In this document: piece by piece, positions 26,101-35,623 of the stretch
Numbering within the stretch: position 1 is the stretch's first letter
Layout of the letters: the number at the start of each line of letters is the position of its first letter
Source: Trissonchulus latispiculum
Taxonomy: Eukaryota > Nematoda > Enoplea > Enoplida > Ironidae
NCBI GenBank assembly: GCA_030248195.1
Contig: JASAND010030708.1
Span: 1-64,000 of the forward strand
Length of the DNA stretch: 64,000 nucleotides
Reading direction: 5' to 3'
Position numbers and translations under genes: made by a program
The notes under the pieces: generated by a model
The model's database searches: none
The model's input: only the letters and a program-made list of their open reading frames with translations
What the model was told of the DNA's origin: nothing

Positions 26101-29100
26101 GTCCGGTGTGGGTCAAAAATGAAAGTCTTCAAAAGTGGTCATGTTTGGTATCAAATGAAAGCCCTTGGCAAGGCGATCAACTTTTGTCATTATGCCACAC
26201 CCGAAAAGTGGCTCCATCGTCCTGTGGGCGGGTGCCCCACCCACAGTGGGTCAGCTGTGGCTCAAAAATGAAAGTCTTCAAAAGTGGTCATGTTTGGTAT
26301 CAAATGAAAGCCCTTGGCGAGGCGATCAACTTTTGTCATTATGCCACACCCGAAAAGTGGCTCCATCGTCCTGTGGGCGGGTGCCCCACCCACGGTGGGT
26401 ACGGTGTGGGTCAAAAATGAAAGTCTTCAAAAGTGGTCATGTTTGGTATCAAATGAAAGCCCTTGGCGAGGCGATCAACTTTTGTCATTATGCCACACCC
26501 GAAAAGTGGCTCCATCGTCCTGTGGGCGGGTGCCCCACCCACGGTGGGTACGGTGTGGGTCAAAAATGAAAGTCTTCAAAAGTGGTCATGTTTGGTATCA
26601 AATGAAAGCCCTTGGCGAGGCGATCAACTTTTGTCATTATGCCACACCCGAAAAGTGGCTCCATCGTCCTGTGGGCGGGTGCCCCACCCACGGTGGGTAC
26701 GGTGTGGGTCAAAAATGAAAGTCTTCAAAAGTGGTCATGTTTGGTATCAAATGAAAGCCCTTGGCGAGGCGATCAACTTTTGTCATTATGCCACACCCGA
26801 AAAGTGGCTCCATCGTCCTGTGGGCGGGTGCCCCACCCACGGTGGGTCCGGTGTGGGTTAAAAATGAAAGTCTTCAAAAGTGGTCATGTTTGGTATCAAA
26901 TGAAAGCCCTTGGCGAGGCGATCAACTTTTGTCATTATGCCACACCCGAAAAGTGGCTCCATCGTCCTGTGGGCGGGTGCCCCACCCACGGTGGGTACGG
27001 TGTGGGTCAAAAATGAAAGTCTTCAAAAGTGGTCATGTTTGGTATCAAATGAAAGCCCTTGGCGAGGCGATCAACTTTTGTCATTATGCCACACCCGAAA
27101 AGTGGCTCCATCGTCCTGTGGGCGGGTGCCCCACCCACGGTGGGTACGGTGTGGGTCAAAAATGAAAGTCTTCAAAAGTGGTCATGTTTGGTATCAAATG
27201 AAAGCCCTTGGCGAGGCGATCAACTTTTGTCATTATGCCACACCCGAAAAGTGGCTCCATCGTCCTGTGGGCGGGTGCCCCACCCACAGTGGGTCCGGTG
27301 TGTGTCAAAAATGAAAGTCTTCAAAATTGGTCATGTTTGGTATCAAATGAAAGCCCTTGGCGAGGCGATCAACTTTTGTCATTATGTAACACCCGAAAAG
27401 TGGCTCCATCGTCCTGTGGGCGGGTGCCCCACCCACGGTGGGTCCGGTGTGGGTTAAAAATGAAAGTCTTCAAAAGTGGTCATGTTTGGTATCAAATGAA
27501 AGCCCTTGGCGAGGCGATCAACTTTTGTCATTATGCCACCCACAAAAAGTGCCCTCACGGACCTATGGGCGGGTGCCCCACCCACAGTGGGTCCCGTGTG
27601 GGTCAAAAATGAAAGTCTTCAAAAGTGGTCAAGTTTGGTATCAAATGAAAGCCCTTGGCGAGGCGATCAACTTTTGTCATTATGCAACACCCGAAAAGTG
27701 GCTCCATCGTCCTGTGGGCGGGTGCCCCACCCACGGTGGGTCCGGTGTGGGTCAAAAATGAAAGTCTTCATAAGTGGTCAAGTTTGGTATCAAATGAAAG
27801 CCCTTGGCAAGGCGATCAACTTTTGTCATTATAGCACCCACGAAAAGTGGTTCCATCGCTCTGCGGAGAGGGTACATTCGTGTGTTGTCAAGCGTGTAAG
27901 TTCAAAAACGCGAAAAATTGTCAACCTCTAAAATGAATGCGGCCAAGATTGTTTCATTATATCTTTAGCTAAAATGAATGTGGCAAAGATTGTTTCATTA
28001 TATATATAGCTGGAGTGGAGGTAACAATACAAAATCCTTCAGGCTTGCTATATATAAGTTAAAACCCACCCATTATGGATGGTATCACACTCTGATACAA
28101 TACCAAAAATGAAATAGGACAAGTAGGAAAAATGCTCCTTGCAGTCGCATGAAAAAGTTAATATGAGCTATGATGGCCAACATTTAAGCGTGTCAAGGAC
28201 AAGACTTAAAATGTTTAATATGAGCCAGCATCTAAATATGTAGAGGACAAGATGTAAACGTCTAACATGAGCCGCTACGTTTCTCTTGGGCTCATATTGA
28301 CGCAAATGAAATGGCTAATATATTTTGTAGATACAAAGGCTTTCTTCAGATAGTCAAAAGGTTAGGATGGTTTGCATATGCAAGGATGGTAAGGCTGGAT
28401 GAAATCTCACTAGGTAAGTATATATCGTCTGTGACAGTTCTAATTTTTATTTCCTTATTCAGGTTTATATTGATTGCTTTTGTTAATAATTTATATACAT
28501 GTACATACGTATAGTGAGATCTGAAGCAGCGTCGTAAAACAAACACATTTTTTGAAGTGAAGTTGAAAAATCTGGCAATTCTGATTTTTGCTAAACGTAT
28601 ACGCCAGTATTAATATTCAGTCTTTGCTGGCTAGGTTTAATAATGTCTGTTTAGAGGACACGTACCACAGGCGTAACCAAAGTGAGCGTCAATATGAGCC
28701 CAAGAGAAACGTAGCGGCTCATGTTAGACGTTTACATCTTGTCCTCTACATATTTAGATGCTGGCTCATATTAAACATTTTAAGTCTTGTCCTTGACACG
28801 CTTAAATGTTGGCCATCATAGCTCATATTAACTTTTTCATGCGACTGCAAGGAGCATTTTTCCTACTTGTATATATATATAAGATGTTAAAATTTTACTT
28901 ATAATTTTTAACGGAATATAGCTAGGATAATATCTCAGGATATAGCTAGGAAATTTTACTTTTCATGCATAAATAGAGCATAGTCCATAGTGTTATTATG
29001 TAAAAAAATTTGGACCCCCAAGTTTTTTTTGCACAGGCTGAACTTCGAATTTTGGTTCTCGGCCCCCGGGTCCAAAGTGGCTACCCAGGCCAATGTGGTT

Positions 29101-32100
29101 GACCTTTATTATTGATACCAGGAAGCTAGGAATCCACTTATTTTGTGTTCTATTGCTCTAGCAAGCACAGAACAAACAATTTGGCGGAGTAATTTCGTAT
29201 CAGGAATGGTAAGGTGACTTGGCCTAGGGTCACGTGACCTGGGTCGGGGTCACGTGACTGACCAAAAATTTTATTTCAAGGTCCAAGAAGCCTCAAAACT
29301 CGCCTATATAGGTTTTTCGGTGCGTAGAATTCAAATTTGGCATTAGTTTTTAGGTAGCTTTTGCCCAGATAGGTGATCCTGACCACCCCCTGGGTCCGGA
29401 GGGTCCGGGCCGGGTCCATCGGCCGGACCGTCTGCCAGAAGGGGGTTGAGGTACCTAAAACATGCTCTATATAGGTTTTCCGGGTGGCTGAGCTCGAATT
29501 TGGCATTAGTTTTACCCTAGCGGTTGCCCCAGAGGCATTTTACAAAAAGTTGATAGTGATTTTTCTTTTGTGAACTTGTTCACAAAAAAATCACCCACCG
29601 GTGGCGAACCCAGAGGACCTGGCAGGGAATCCAATATATGGTTGGATAGCTTAGAGTTAGGACATGTCACATGCATAATATGGGGTACCTGCGCAAAGTC
29701 CATAGTGAGTACCAGCAAAAATTTCAATTTTGGTCCGGAGTTGTCCGAGGGTCCGATTTTGGGTGGGTCGACTATTTTGGGCACCCTAGTCGGAGGAATT
29801 GAGCCTCGGCAGCCAAACTTACATATGTTGGGGTTGGGACTTGTGGCTATTACCATGCAAAAAATTTTCCGGCTGCGGCTTGTTGTTAGCCGTCTAGGTG
29901 GGTGATTTTTTTGTGAATTTTCGGGGTGATTTTTTTTTGTGAACCTTGCTATAATTTTGTTAACTGTAAAATTGTATATATATGTACATGTGTTAAGCAA
30001 AACGCGCGTAAATTAGGAATTTTTAGGTAGTTACACACTTTTTTCTGAAAAATAGCAAAAAATTTTGGAGAGGTGTGTAACGTTACACATAAGCCGTCGG
30101 CGAAAAAAAAACACTGGAAATTACGTTTCCAAATTCTGCAAATGACTGGAATAAAATAAACTGTCGAAAAGTAAAAGGATTGAAGGATTTCAGACCAAAA
30201 TTGTCACAATTTTCAAAAAATTCTGAACGTCTGGGGGACTCCGCCCCCCAGACCCCCCATTGTAGCGCAAAAAAGACGTCATCAATGCAAATATTTAACG
30301 TTCAGAACATTGAAATATCGTTTATGAAGACTGAGCATGCAATATATGCTTTGTACTTCTTCTGTAAAACGCGAAAAATGCTAAATATAGTTTAAAATGC
30401 TGTAAAAACCGTTAAAAACGTGTTAAAACTGCGAAAAGCGAATTTCAAGAAAAACACAGATTTTTTAAAAAAACACACATTTTCTTAAAAAACACACTAA
30501 AAAGCACAGGTAAAATTTTGAAAAAAAAACCCTGGTGTGCGTAACCTGTATTTTGCCTACTTTTTCCAAATTTGTCAAGCGATTACTTTAGCTAGAAAGC
30601 AGCAATCGGGGCAACTAAAAAATAGTCCCTGGGTATATTTGTGCAGAACGTATTAGGGTAAGTAGCAGCCCTCCAGCTTGCATGGTGAATGCTCCACAAT
30701 CTTTGGAAAAAAATTGGTCGTGTTTTTGCAAAAACTACATTTTTTATGATAGCAGCCTACAGGATAGCAATTGGAAGACGATCATGCATCGGATAATTTG
30801 TCCCTGTGAGACCTTCATATCGACGCCCTTAGTTTGATTTTACTGCTTGCGTAGTTCAAGAAATGTTGGATTATTTGATTTCTGCAAAAATGACAAGTTT
30901 TCGACGCCAAAACAAGAAAATCGGCTATATCTCACGGTAGTGAAAAGATAGAAAGTTACTTTAAAAAGCAAAAATATGAAGCTCAATGAGATCTTTCGAA
31001 TGAATATATTCATAACTGTGTAGCTGCTGTCAAACTTTCATAAATTAGAAAAAACCGCCCTGACCGGAAATCTCGAATTTTTGAATCGGGCTTGCGCGGA
31101 GGGCGTTAAAACGCTAAAACAACTTATTTCGGAAAGTATCGTCAAATTTCATCTTCATTTATGCCTCCAACCAACAATATGTGACCAAAAGGAATCACCA
31201 CCTTAAGTTTAAATTTCAATCAAATCGAATTGACTTAGCTTCTGCTGAAAATAGTGCTACCTGTCATTTTACGCTGTGCTGTAGTAATACATGTAGGTAC
31301 TATCCCCTTCATTTGACGTCATGCATTCAATGAGTATTGCTTTTCATTCTGTCCGATTCTTTAGGAGGCAAGCAATCGAGTTGACGTGAAGGCCTGGCCT
31401 GTCATTCTTGACTCTGACGATCCGCCCAGGAAAAAGCTGGCTGGTTGGCACAAACCTGCCCCGGATGATATTGCCTATCTAGACTTTTCTGTGTCCACAA
31501 CTGGAATGTTAGCTGGAATTAAGGTAGCTAAGCTTAGCTTAAATCATCTGCTTTGTTCGATTCTTGGATATTTCTTTATACTACAAATGCAGATATTTCC
31601 TGCCATTGTTTCGTTTTAGGTTGTTTCTTCTTTCTTCTTCTTTCCTTTCTATTGTAAAATCATATTAAAATGAACTGCATGTTTGTAGGAGGTTTTATTG
31701 TTTTTGTTTTGTCCTTTCAGATGACATTTGAAGGCTGTTCCTCTCTATGCAAAAGTTTGAAACTGGCCTGTGAGCTTTATCCTTCGCGGCATATATGCCT
31801 CTGTCTTGACCCATATTGTGGTTTAGGCTTTGTTCTTTGGACACTTTCAAGGTAGGATGGTATTTCACGTCATATCAGATCATTTATCAGCACAAGCACA
31901 GCATACAGTAAAAGGTTATTATGCTAACTTGAGTCTGAGTTCTAGCGCAGTGAATGTCATAGAATTTTATTTTTGTTATTTGTGGCGTTTTGTTAGCTTT
32001 CTGGGCAGACTGGCGTTTTAGGTAAATTGACGTCTATATTCTGTAACCTGTACAGTTTCTTTGTTGAGTGTTTTCACTGTTTAGCTGATTGCTGCCTATC

Positions 32101-34595
32101 TACGTACTAATATAATTATTAAGCTTGTGGGAGTTCTCAGTTTGATTCTGACCAGTCAATTACCCTATTTGGTTTTAAATTCTTAATTCTTTTGAAATTT
32201 ATTTTCAGTGTATATTCTGGTAATCATTCCATTCTAATTCCTCCATCAGAGGTTGAACTGAATCCTGTGCTCTGGTTGTCTGTTGTTTCTCAGTACAAAG
32301 GTTGGTATATTATACTATAATTGAAAATTTTTCAAATTGTGAAACCTAAGAGTAGGCATTATGCAGGTTTATTAAACCAATCAGTTTACACAAATTTTTG
32401 TAATTTTAGTATTAAAATTTAAAATGATTATCCAATGGTGAATCAAAAATGATTGAATGAATAACGATAATGATTCCTTATTCCTTGTATTGTTTTAGTT
32501 CGTGACACTTTCTGTTCCTATGGTATTATTGAGCTGTGCGTTCGAGAACTGGCCACCCAAGTCCCAGCCCTGAAGGAGCGAGGGATTCAGTTGGGCTGTG
32601 TTCGAACCTGTGTGGTTGTGGCGGAGGAGAGGCCTCGAACTCAGCTCACCACTGCCTTTTCCAAACTATTCTCACCCCTGGGACTCTCCCCTCGGACGGT
32701 GTCCACAAGTTTCGGTTGTCGTGTTAATGTGGCCATTTGTATGCAGGTAACTAACCCTAGGACTTATAACATAGTGTTAGTGCAGTTATGTCCAGAAAAT
32801 TTCTGATATGGAAAAGCAATGTCTGTTATGGAGAACTACCGGTTTAAGCTATAGCTTTATATTGAAACTTTCCCTTCCGTGATTCGACTCTCTATAGATA
32901 ATTTCTAAGCTCATCAGAACATGAAAACATATTATTCAGAAAGTCACAAAATGTATATATTAATTGGCCAAGCATATCAATTCATTTCTAGGGTGCTAGT
33001 AGTCCGGACCCGACAACAGTCTATGTGGATCTCAAAGCCTTACGCAATGATCGTGTCACCCTGGTTGAAAAGGGCGCTCCTCACAGTTTGGGGCTCATGG
33101 AATCGGGAAAGGTATCTCCCTTTCTGACTATAGTTGTTTTCTTTTTAAGCTGAGTTTCTTTTGAATGTCCTCCTTTTTAATTGGAAATGTCTTTAATTAC
33201 AGGCAAAAGTCACCGTTTAGCCATTTTGGCCGGAATTTTGTATAAACAACTTTAAGTTTTCTATGCAGTATATAGCTTTACTTTTGTCGTTTCTGTGTCT
33301 TGTTTAGCTGTTGCCGGGAGTGAAGGTAGTCATTGCCAATTCTGACACTCGTGGACAGTGTGCCGACTCTCATCTTGGAGAGGTGAGTGTTGCCCCCCCC
33401 CCCTTGTGACTATGAAACCAGTACAAGTTCTGACTAGTTACTGAGTAAAACTCCTGTTTTGATCATTTTCTTTTTCTGGTAGAAATTACTTTGAAGACTC
33501 TATTTTTACCTTTTGTCATATTTTTATCTGTTTTAGGTTTGGGTCCAGTCGCCTCACAATGCCTCAGGATACTTCACGGTGCACGGTGAAGAGACCTCTC
33601 TTCATGAGGATCATTTTCATGCTCGACTGACAACGGGTGATACCCGGAGCACCTATGCCCGGACGGGATATCTGGGATTCCTTCGACAGACTGAATCTGT
33701 GACAGCTGACGGAGGTAAACAGATAGTAATAAAAACGTTTTAGGATCTTACCCGTTAGAAAAAAGTCAAGGCACTGGCTAGGGCGTCACATTGTAGTCAG
33801 TAAAATATTTGAATTTGTTACCGTATGTATGTACATTTTCTGGGCTTTAAGAATTTCTTCAAATGTCAACATAGCTTATGCCTGTACTGTAGGTGTGTAA
33901 TTTTAGGTTTGCATGATGCCCTTTTTATTGTGGGATCATTGGATGAAACGGTCATCCTTAGGGGAATGCGCTATCATCCGGTGGATATTGAAGCTTCCGT
34001 TATTCGTGCCCACAAAAAGATTTCTGAATGGTATGTAGTGACCTCTAATGCCCATAATAGTTTTATTTGTAACCACCACACCGGTTTCCAACTTGAGCTC
34101 TACCCTTCATTATATTCAGATCAGTGCTACTTATCTTATTCATATTCTTGTGAAAATGTGAATTATTTGTAAGGTTACGGTGCCTGCTGTTACATTTGCT
34201 CATTTATTTTTCTTGGATTGGCGTGTTCTGCACGCACAGTAGCTGGTTGTATTCCGTGTGGAAGGGAAGCAAGTACACATGTCGGACTTCTATACTTCTG
34301 TATGAATGTAATGTATCAAGTTTGTTTTTGCTTCATTTTCAGTGCCGTATTTACCTGGACTAATCTGTTGGTGGTCGTGGCTGAGCTGGATGGACCGGAA
34401 TCCGAAGCTTTGGACTTGGTCCCTCTGATAACGTCTGTTGTACTGGAGGATCATTATCTGATCGTTGGCGTGGTGGTGATCTGTGACCCGGGGACTGTCC
34501 CTATCAATTCTCGTGGCGAAAAACAGCGAATGCACTTACGCGATGCGTTCCTTCACGACCAATTGGACCCTATTTATGTGGCATATAATATGTAG
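4791..34595 (+). CDS. DIP2: Disco-interacting protein 2 (DIP2), 5' partial, 31 exons
   Basis: DIP2 proteins have an N-terminal DMAP1-binding region and two fatty-acyl-AMP-ligase-like (ANL superfamily) modules. They have been linked to diacylglycerol homeostasis and, in animals, to axon patterning. Identity rests on long conserved peptides in order, such as VADGANPW, CPHTCVTNLPKPR, LDPYCGLGFVLW, VVVAEERPR, LRGMRYHP and the C-terminus DPIYVAYNM. I placed 31 exons with GT-AG boundaries. Their summed length (3,914 nt) closes in one frame to a TAG at 34593, giving about 1,303 residues. The family is usually about 1,500-1,600 aa, so roughly 250-300 N-terminal residues are missing, probably left of the window. 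Exon coordinates are in the three module entries. Introns run from about 70 bp to 9.3 kb; the two largest are 4847-14138 and 23749-31364. No stop or frameshift was seen, so the gene looks functional. Confidence 0.95.
5361..6032. repeat. Inverted-repeat pair, possible old MITE
   Basis: 5361-5390 and 6004-6032 are inverted copies over about 29 bp with a few mismatches. Both carry a CCGGCGAAGCCG-type hairpin next to A/T-rich AAATTTTTGAAAAT. The 613 bp between them are unique-looking with C- or G-rich patches. The ends may define a decayed element, but I see no target duplication. Confidence 0.5.
10766..10810 (+). CDS. Possible alternative first exon of DIP2 (short N-terminus)
   Basis: ATG at 10766 opens 15 codons (MSTKSSSWCRSVARK) that end exactly at a good donor (AAG|GTATGC). 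The donor phase is 0, which fits the phase-0 acceptor of the RPKRKP exon at 14139. If used, it would give a DIP2 form without the DMAP1-binding region. The evidence is only an in-frame ATG and a compatible splice donor; such arrangements arise by chance, and no promoter signal is convincing. Confidence 0.2.
11038..11074. repeat. TA dinucleotide microsatellite
   Basis: An uninterrupted TA run within the long DIP2 intron. Similar tracts occur at 13441-13479 and 13759-13805. Confidence 0.9.
15026..22669 (+). CDS. DIP2: DIP2 exons of the first FAAL-like adenylation module
   Basis: Exons: 15026-15229, 16198-16289, 16520-16630, 16953-17076, 17207-17310, 17600-17702, 17911-17975, 18139-18232, 18450-18569, 19411-19525, 19750-19889, 20563-20699, 20815-20895, 21386-21598, 21821-21919, 22328-22460, 22572-22669. 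All have GT donors and AG acceptors, and phases match at each junction. Landmarks in order: the start of the module (WPGSMESALQRYG), ALVYPNNDP, VPVAIEVPLTK, YIE-YCSGRDGSVKGVTV (glycine/serine-rich loop in the place of the ATP-binding P-loop), SLMKVNP, VADGANPW, EIGEIC, VSGRQHSSDDI, AVEPMKFIYRGRIAVF and FQWMSRVLQAIDSIHQVG. By family knowledge the module is acyl-adenylate-forming-like. Whether this copy is catalytic cannot be judged from sequence alone. Confidence 0.93.
15368..16022. mobile_element. PIF/Harbinger-like MITE in a DIP2 intron
   Basis: Left end GGGCCGTATTCACAAA and right end TTTGTGAATACTGCCC form a 16 bp inverted repeat with one mismatch, flanked on both sides by ATG (15365-15367 and 16023-16025), a 3 bp target duplication. 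The interior has about a dozen copies of ACCAGTGGTA or its complement, concentrated near both ends, and no transposase. 3 bp duplications and GGGC...TATTCA termini fit PIF/Harbinger. It lies in the intron between DIP2 exons 15026-15229 and 16198-16289 and causes no disruption. Confidence 0.8.
18570..19410. repeat. G/C-run rich intronic repeat with GGCGAAGCC hairpin
   Basis: Within a DIP2 intron, 18640-19015 carries many AGTGGGGGGG-like runs followed by a pure C-run of about 27 bases at 18988-19014. At 18814-18826 sits the perfect hairpin CCGGCGAAGCCGG in an AAATTTT context, also seen near 5363 and 6025. Reading frames through the G-runs give glycine- or proline-only peptides and are not genes. 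The runs could form G-quadruplexes, and such runs are prone to length error. Confidence 0.65.
19890..20562 (+). other. DIP2 intron with C-rich tract
   Basis: Unique-looking intron sequence plus a 20210-20360 segment repeating GGGGTCTACCC(A/C)TTTTTCC about three times and ending in C-runs. No coding exon is supported; the 91-codon frame at 19899 reads out of the preceding exon's intron and shows no DIP2 similarity. Confidence 0.6.
20896..21385 (+). other. DIP2 intron, nothing notable
   Basis: AT-rich intron between the exons ending GFLGP and starting GGLVF. No repeat or reading frame of note. Confidence 0.6.
22891..34595 (+). CDS. DIP2: DIP2 exons of the second FAAL-like adenylation module and C-terminus
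   Basis: Exons: 22891-22971, 23184-23349, 23609-23748, 31365-31523, 31721-31851, 32209-32300, 32499-32746, 32992-33111, 33308-33382, 33537-33714, 33907-34030, 34343-34595. Landmarks: DHVALIYPPGIDLIAAFYGC; LDFSVSTTGMLAGIKM (31464-31732 across an intron), where the ATP-binding loop of acyl-activating enzymes sits; CLDPYCGLGFVLW; YARTGYLGF (33655-33681), where many ANL enzymes have Asp after RTG but DIP2s have Tyr; LRGMRYHPVDIE (33958-33993); and NSRGEKQRMHLRD, which holds the lysine of the C-terminal A10-like motif. The exon pair 23748/31365 is separated by a 7.6 kb intron that is almost entirely one transposon insertion. The stop is TAG at 34593-34595. Confidence 0.95.
24210..24720. repeat. 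Dispersed A-rich repeat, copy 1
   Basis: Blocks AAAAACACAC...AAAAAGCACA (24255-24302), TACACACTTTTTTCTG...GTGTAACGTTACAC (24550-24607) and a G6-CTTCG-C6 hairpin followed by AGACCCCCC (24687-24714) recur in diverged form at about 29995-30530, in a different order. A further hairpin GCGCCTTCGGCGC lies at 24375-24387. Confidence 0.6.
25672..27890. repeat. Satellite array, 15 units of 149 bp
   Basis: The sequence ATGAAAGTCTTCA recurs every 149 bases from 25672 to 27758. Inner units differ by only a few bases (for example the variable GGGTCAGC, GGGTCCGG or GGGTACGG segment), while the last three or four and the first are more diverged. Each unit contains the near-palindrome CCCACCCACGGTGGG. Since 149 is not a multiple of 3, the sense strand shows overlapping ~134-codon frames starting every unit; these are repeat artefacts. 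The array lies inside the TTAA element in a DIP2 intron. Confidence 0.95.
28119..28870. mobile_element. Foldback-type element with 185 bp inverted arms
   Basis: 28119-28303 and 28686-28870 are near-identical inverted copies separated by 382 bp. The ends read ACAAGTAGGAAAAATGCTCC, matching the ends of the element at 795-2228 at 16 of the first 19 positions. Arms contain three related blocks, each with a GACAAGA-type motif and ATATGAGC/CATGAGC. No coding capacity and no certain target duplication. It is nested in the 7.3 kb TTAA element. Confidence 0.85.
29560..29940. repeat. Short inverted repeat in GC-richer patch
   Basis: TTCACAAAAAAATCACCCAC at 29579-29598 is the exact inverse of 29899-29918. 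Outer partial copies extend it on both sides. The ~300 bp between are GC-richer than the surroundings. It may be another small nested element. Confidence 0.55.
29995..30530. repeat. Dispersed A-rich repeat, copy 2
   Basis: Diverged copy of 24210-24720: TACACACTTTTTTCTG block at 30031, a long G5/C6 hairpin at 30231-30251 followed by ACCCCCC, and AAAAACACAC...AAAAAGCACA at 30449-30508. Block order differs from copy 1. Confidence 0.6.
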
Positions 34596-35620
34596 AATAG
34601 AGTTTATAAATATTCTGTGACAATGACTGTCCGTATTGTACGGACTCTTGTGGAATCTGTACGCTACTGTACTGCCTGATGTTTGCTGAATTGTCGTTAT
34701 TTACTCAATCCTCCTGTACATAGTATGCATACGTTACGTAGGCTTTCTGTGGCTGACTGTGTAAACTTTTTGCTGTTTTATATTTTGCTTTTTTCAATTT
34801 GTTGCTTCTTGTTTGTTTTTAAGTTTATAATAGTGTTTATTTTTAATAACTGTATTTTTCTGTATTCATTTCTGTTATCTAACTGTAAGTTTTGCCATTT
34901 TCTGTTGTCCTCAAAACCGACTTGGTTGTTTCCAAAATTTAATTTGTTGTTTAGATTGAAGCATTGTACAGAAGATGGATTTTAAGCACTTATTAAAATT
35001 ATTATAAGAAAACGATCTAAGTACTTTGCGGTTGCTAAGATCATATATGATTATAGTAGATTTAGATTTATTAGGTAAGAATCGAAAGCACCGAGGAAAC
35101 GCTTTTTGTGTTAGTTCTATTCTGTGTGTACATAACTCGTAATGCCTTTTGTGATGAGAATGTGCATTTTGTTTGCATAATGATTAAACCTATGTTTTGT
35201 TATGTGTAACCAAGTTGGTTAGGGAAAAGTTAAGATAGGTGCAAGTTAAGCTGTCTTTTCCCAACAATGACGTATACGTGCGGGCATCTTGGTAATGTGA
35301 ATCTTAAGAAAAGTAAAGCTCCTCATTGCATTGCGTTAAAGGTGCTCCGATCAGAATCGCGGATACACGTCTCTTTGTTTAGAGGAAAGTTTTGTAATCT
35401 TGGAGTCTCCGCTCCGGTAGAAAGTACTAGTTCGTAATTGAAAAAGTACTGAAAGATCCGCTAGTGTTTGACCAAGACCAACTTCACAAATTCCTGTTAT
35501 TTCTACAGAACTAGCTACGAAAACGGAAAACTGTAGAATCTCCTGGTTATTTCTACAACACTAATGGAGTATAAAACAGTGCGTAAACATTAGTGTTGTC
35601 CGGCCGGTTTTTTGACTCGG
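34596..35620 (+). other. DIP2 3' flank and intergenic DNA
   Basis: Presumed 3' UTR of DIP2 followed by AT-rich sequence. The best polyadenylation-like hexamer is ATTAAA at 34992-34997, a weaker variant. The T-rich 100-codon frame at 34683 is low-complexity and not a gene. Confidence 0.4.
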
Positions 35621-35623
35621 AGG

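Larger units (their letters stand above)
23889..31202. mobile_element. 7.3 kb TTAA-flanked non-autonomous DNA transposon
   Basis: Left terminus GGTGGTGATTCCCTTTGGTC(ACATA) and the inverted right terminus match over 25 bp with one mismatch. Both are bordered by TTAA (23885-23888 and 31203-31206), the target duplication of piggyBac and Kolobok elements. The interior has no transposase I recognise: it holds two diverged copies of an A-rich repeat (about 24210-24720 and 29995-30530), the 149 bp satellite array (25672-27890), a foldback element (28119-28870) and a GC-richer patch (29200-29930). It could be one large non-autonomous element that collected insertions, or a shell grown by later events. 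Superfamily uncertain; end definition fairly sure. Confidence 0.75.
23749..31364 (+). other. DIP2 7.6 kb intron, mostly one transposon insertion
   Basis: The flanking exons encode adjacent conserved peptides, so this is one intron. Removing the TTAA-flanked insertion at 23889-31202 (with one TTAA copy) leaves about 298 bp, typical for the introns of this gene. The insertion is therefore the reason for the intron's size. Confidence 0.85.

Noticed and set aside
25554..27931. Overlapping ~134-codon frames repeated every 149 bases
   Set aside because: They arise because each satellite unit lacks stops in several frames. Frame shifts by two at every unit, and no start context or conserved peptide supports translation.
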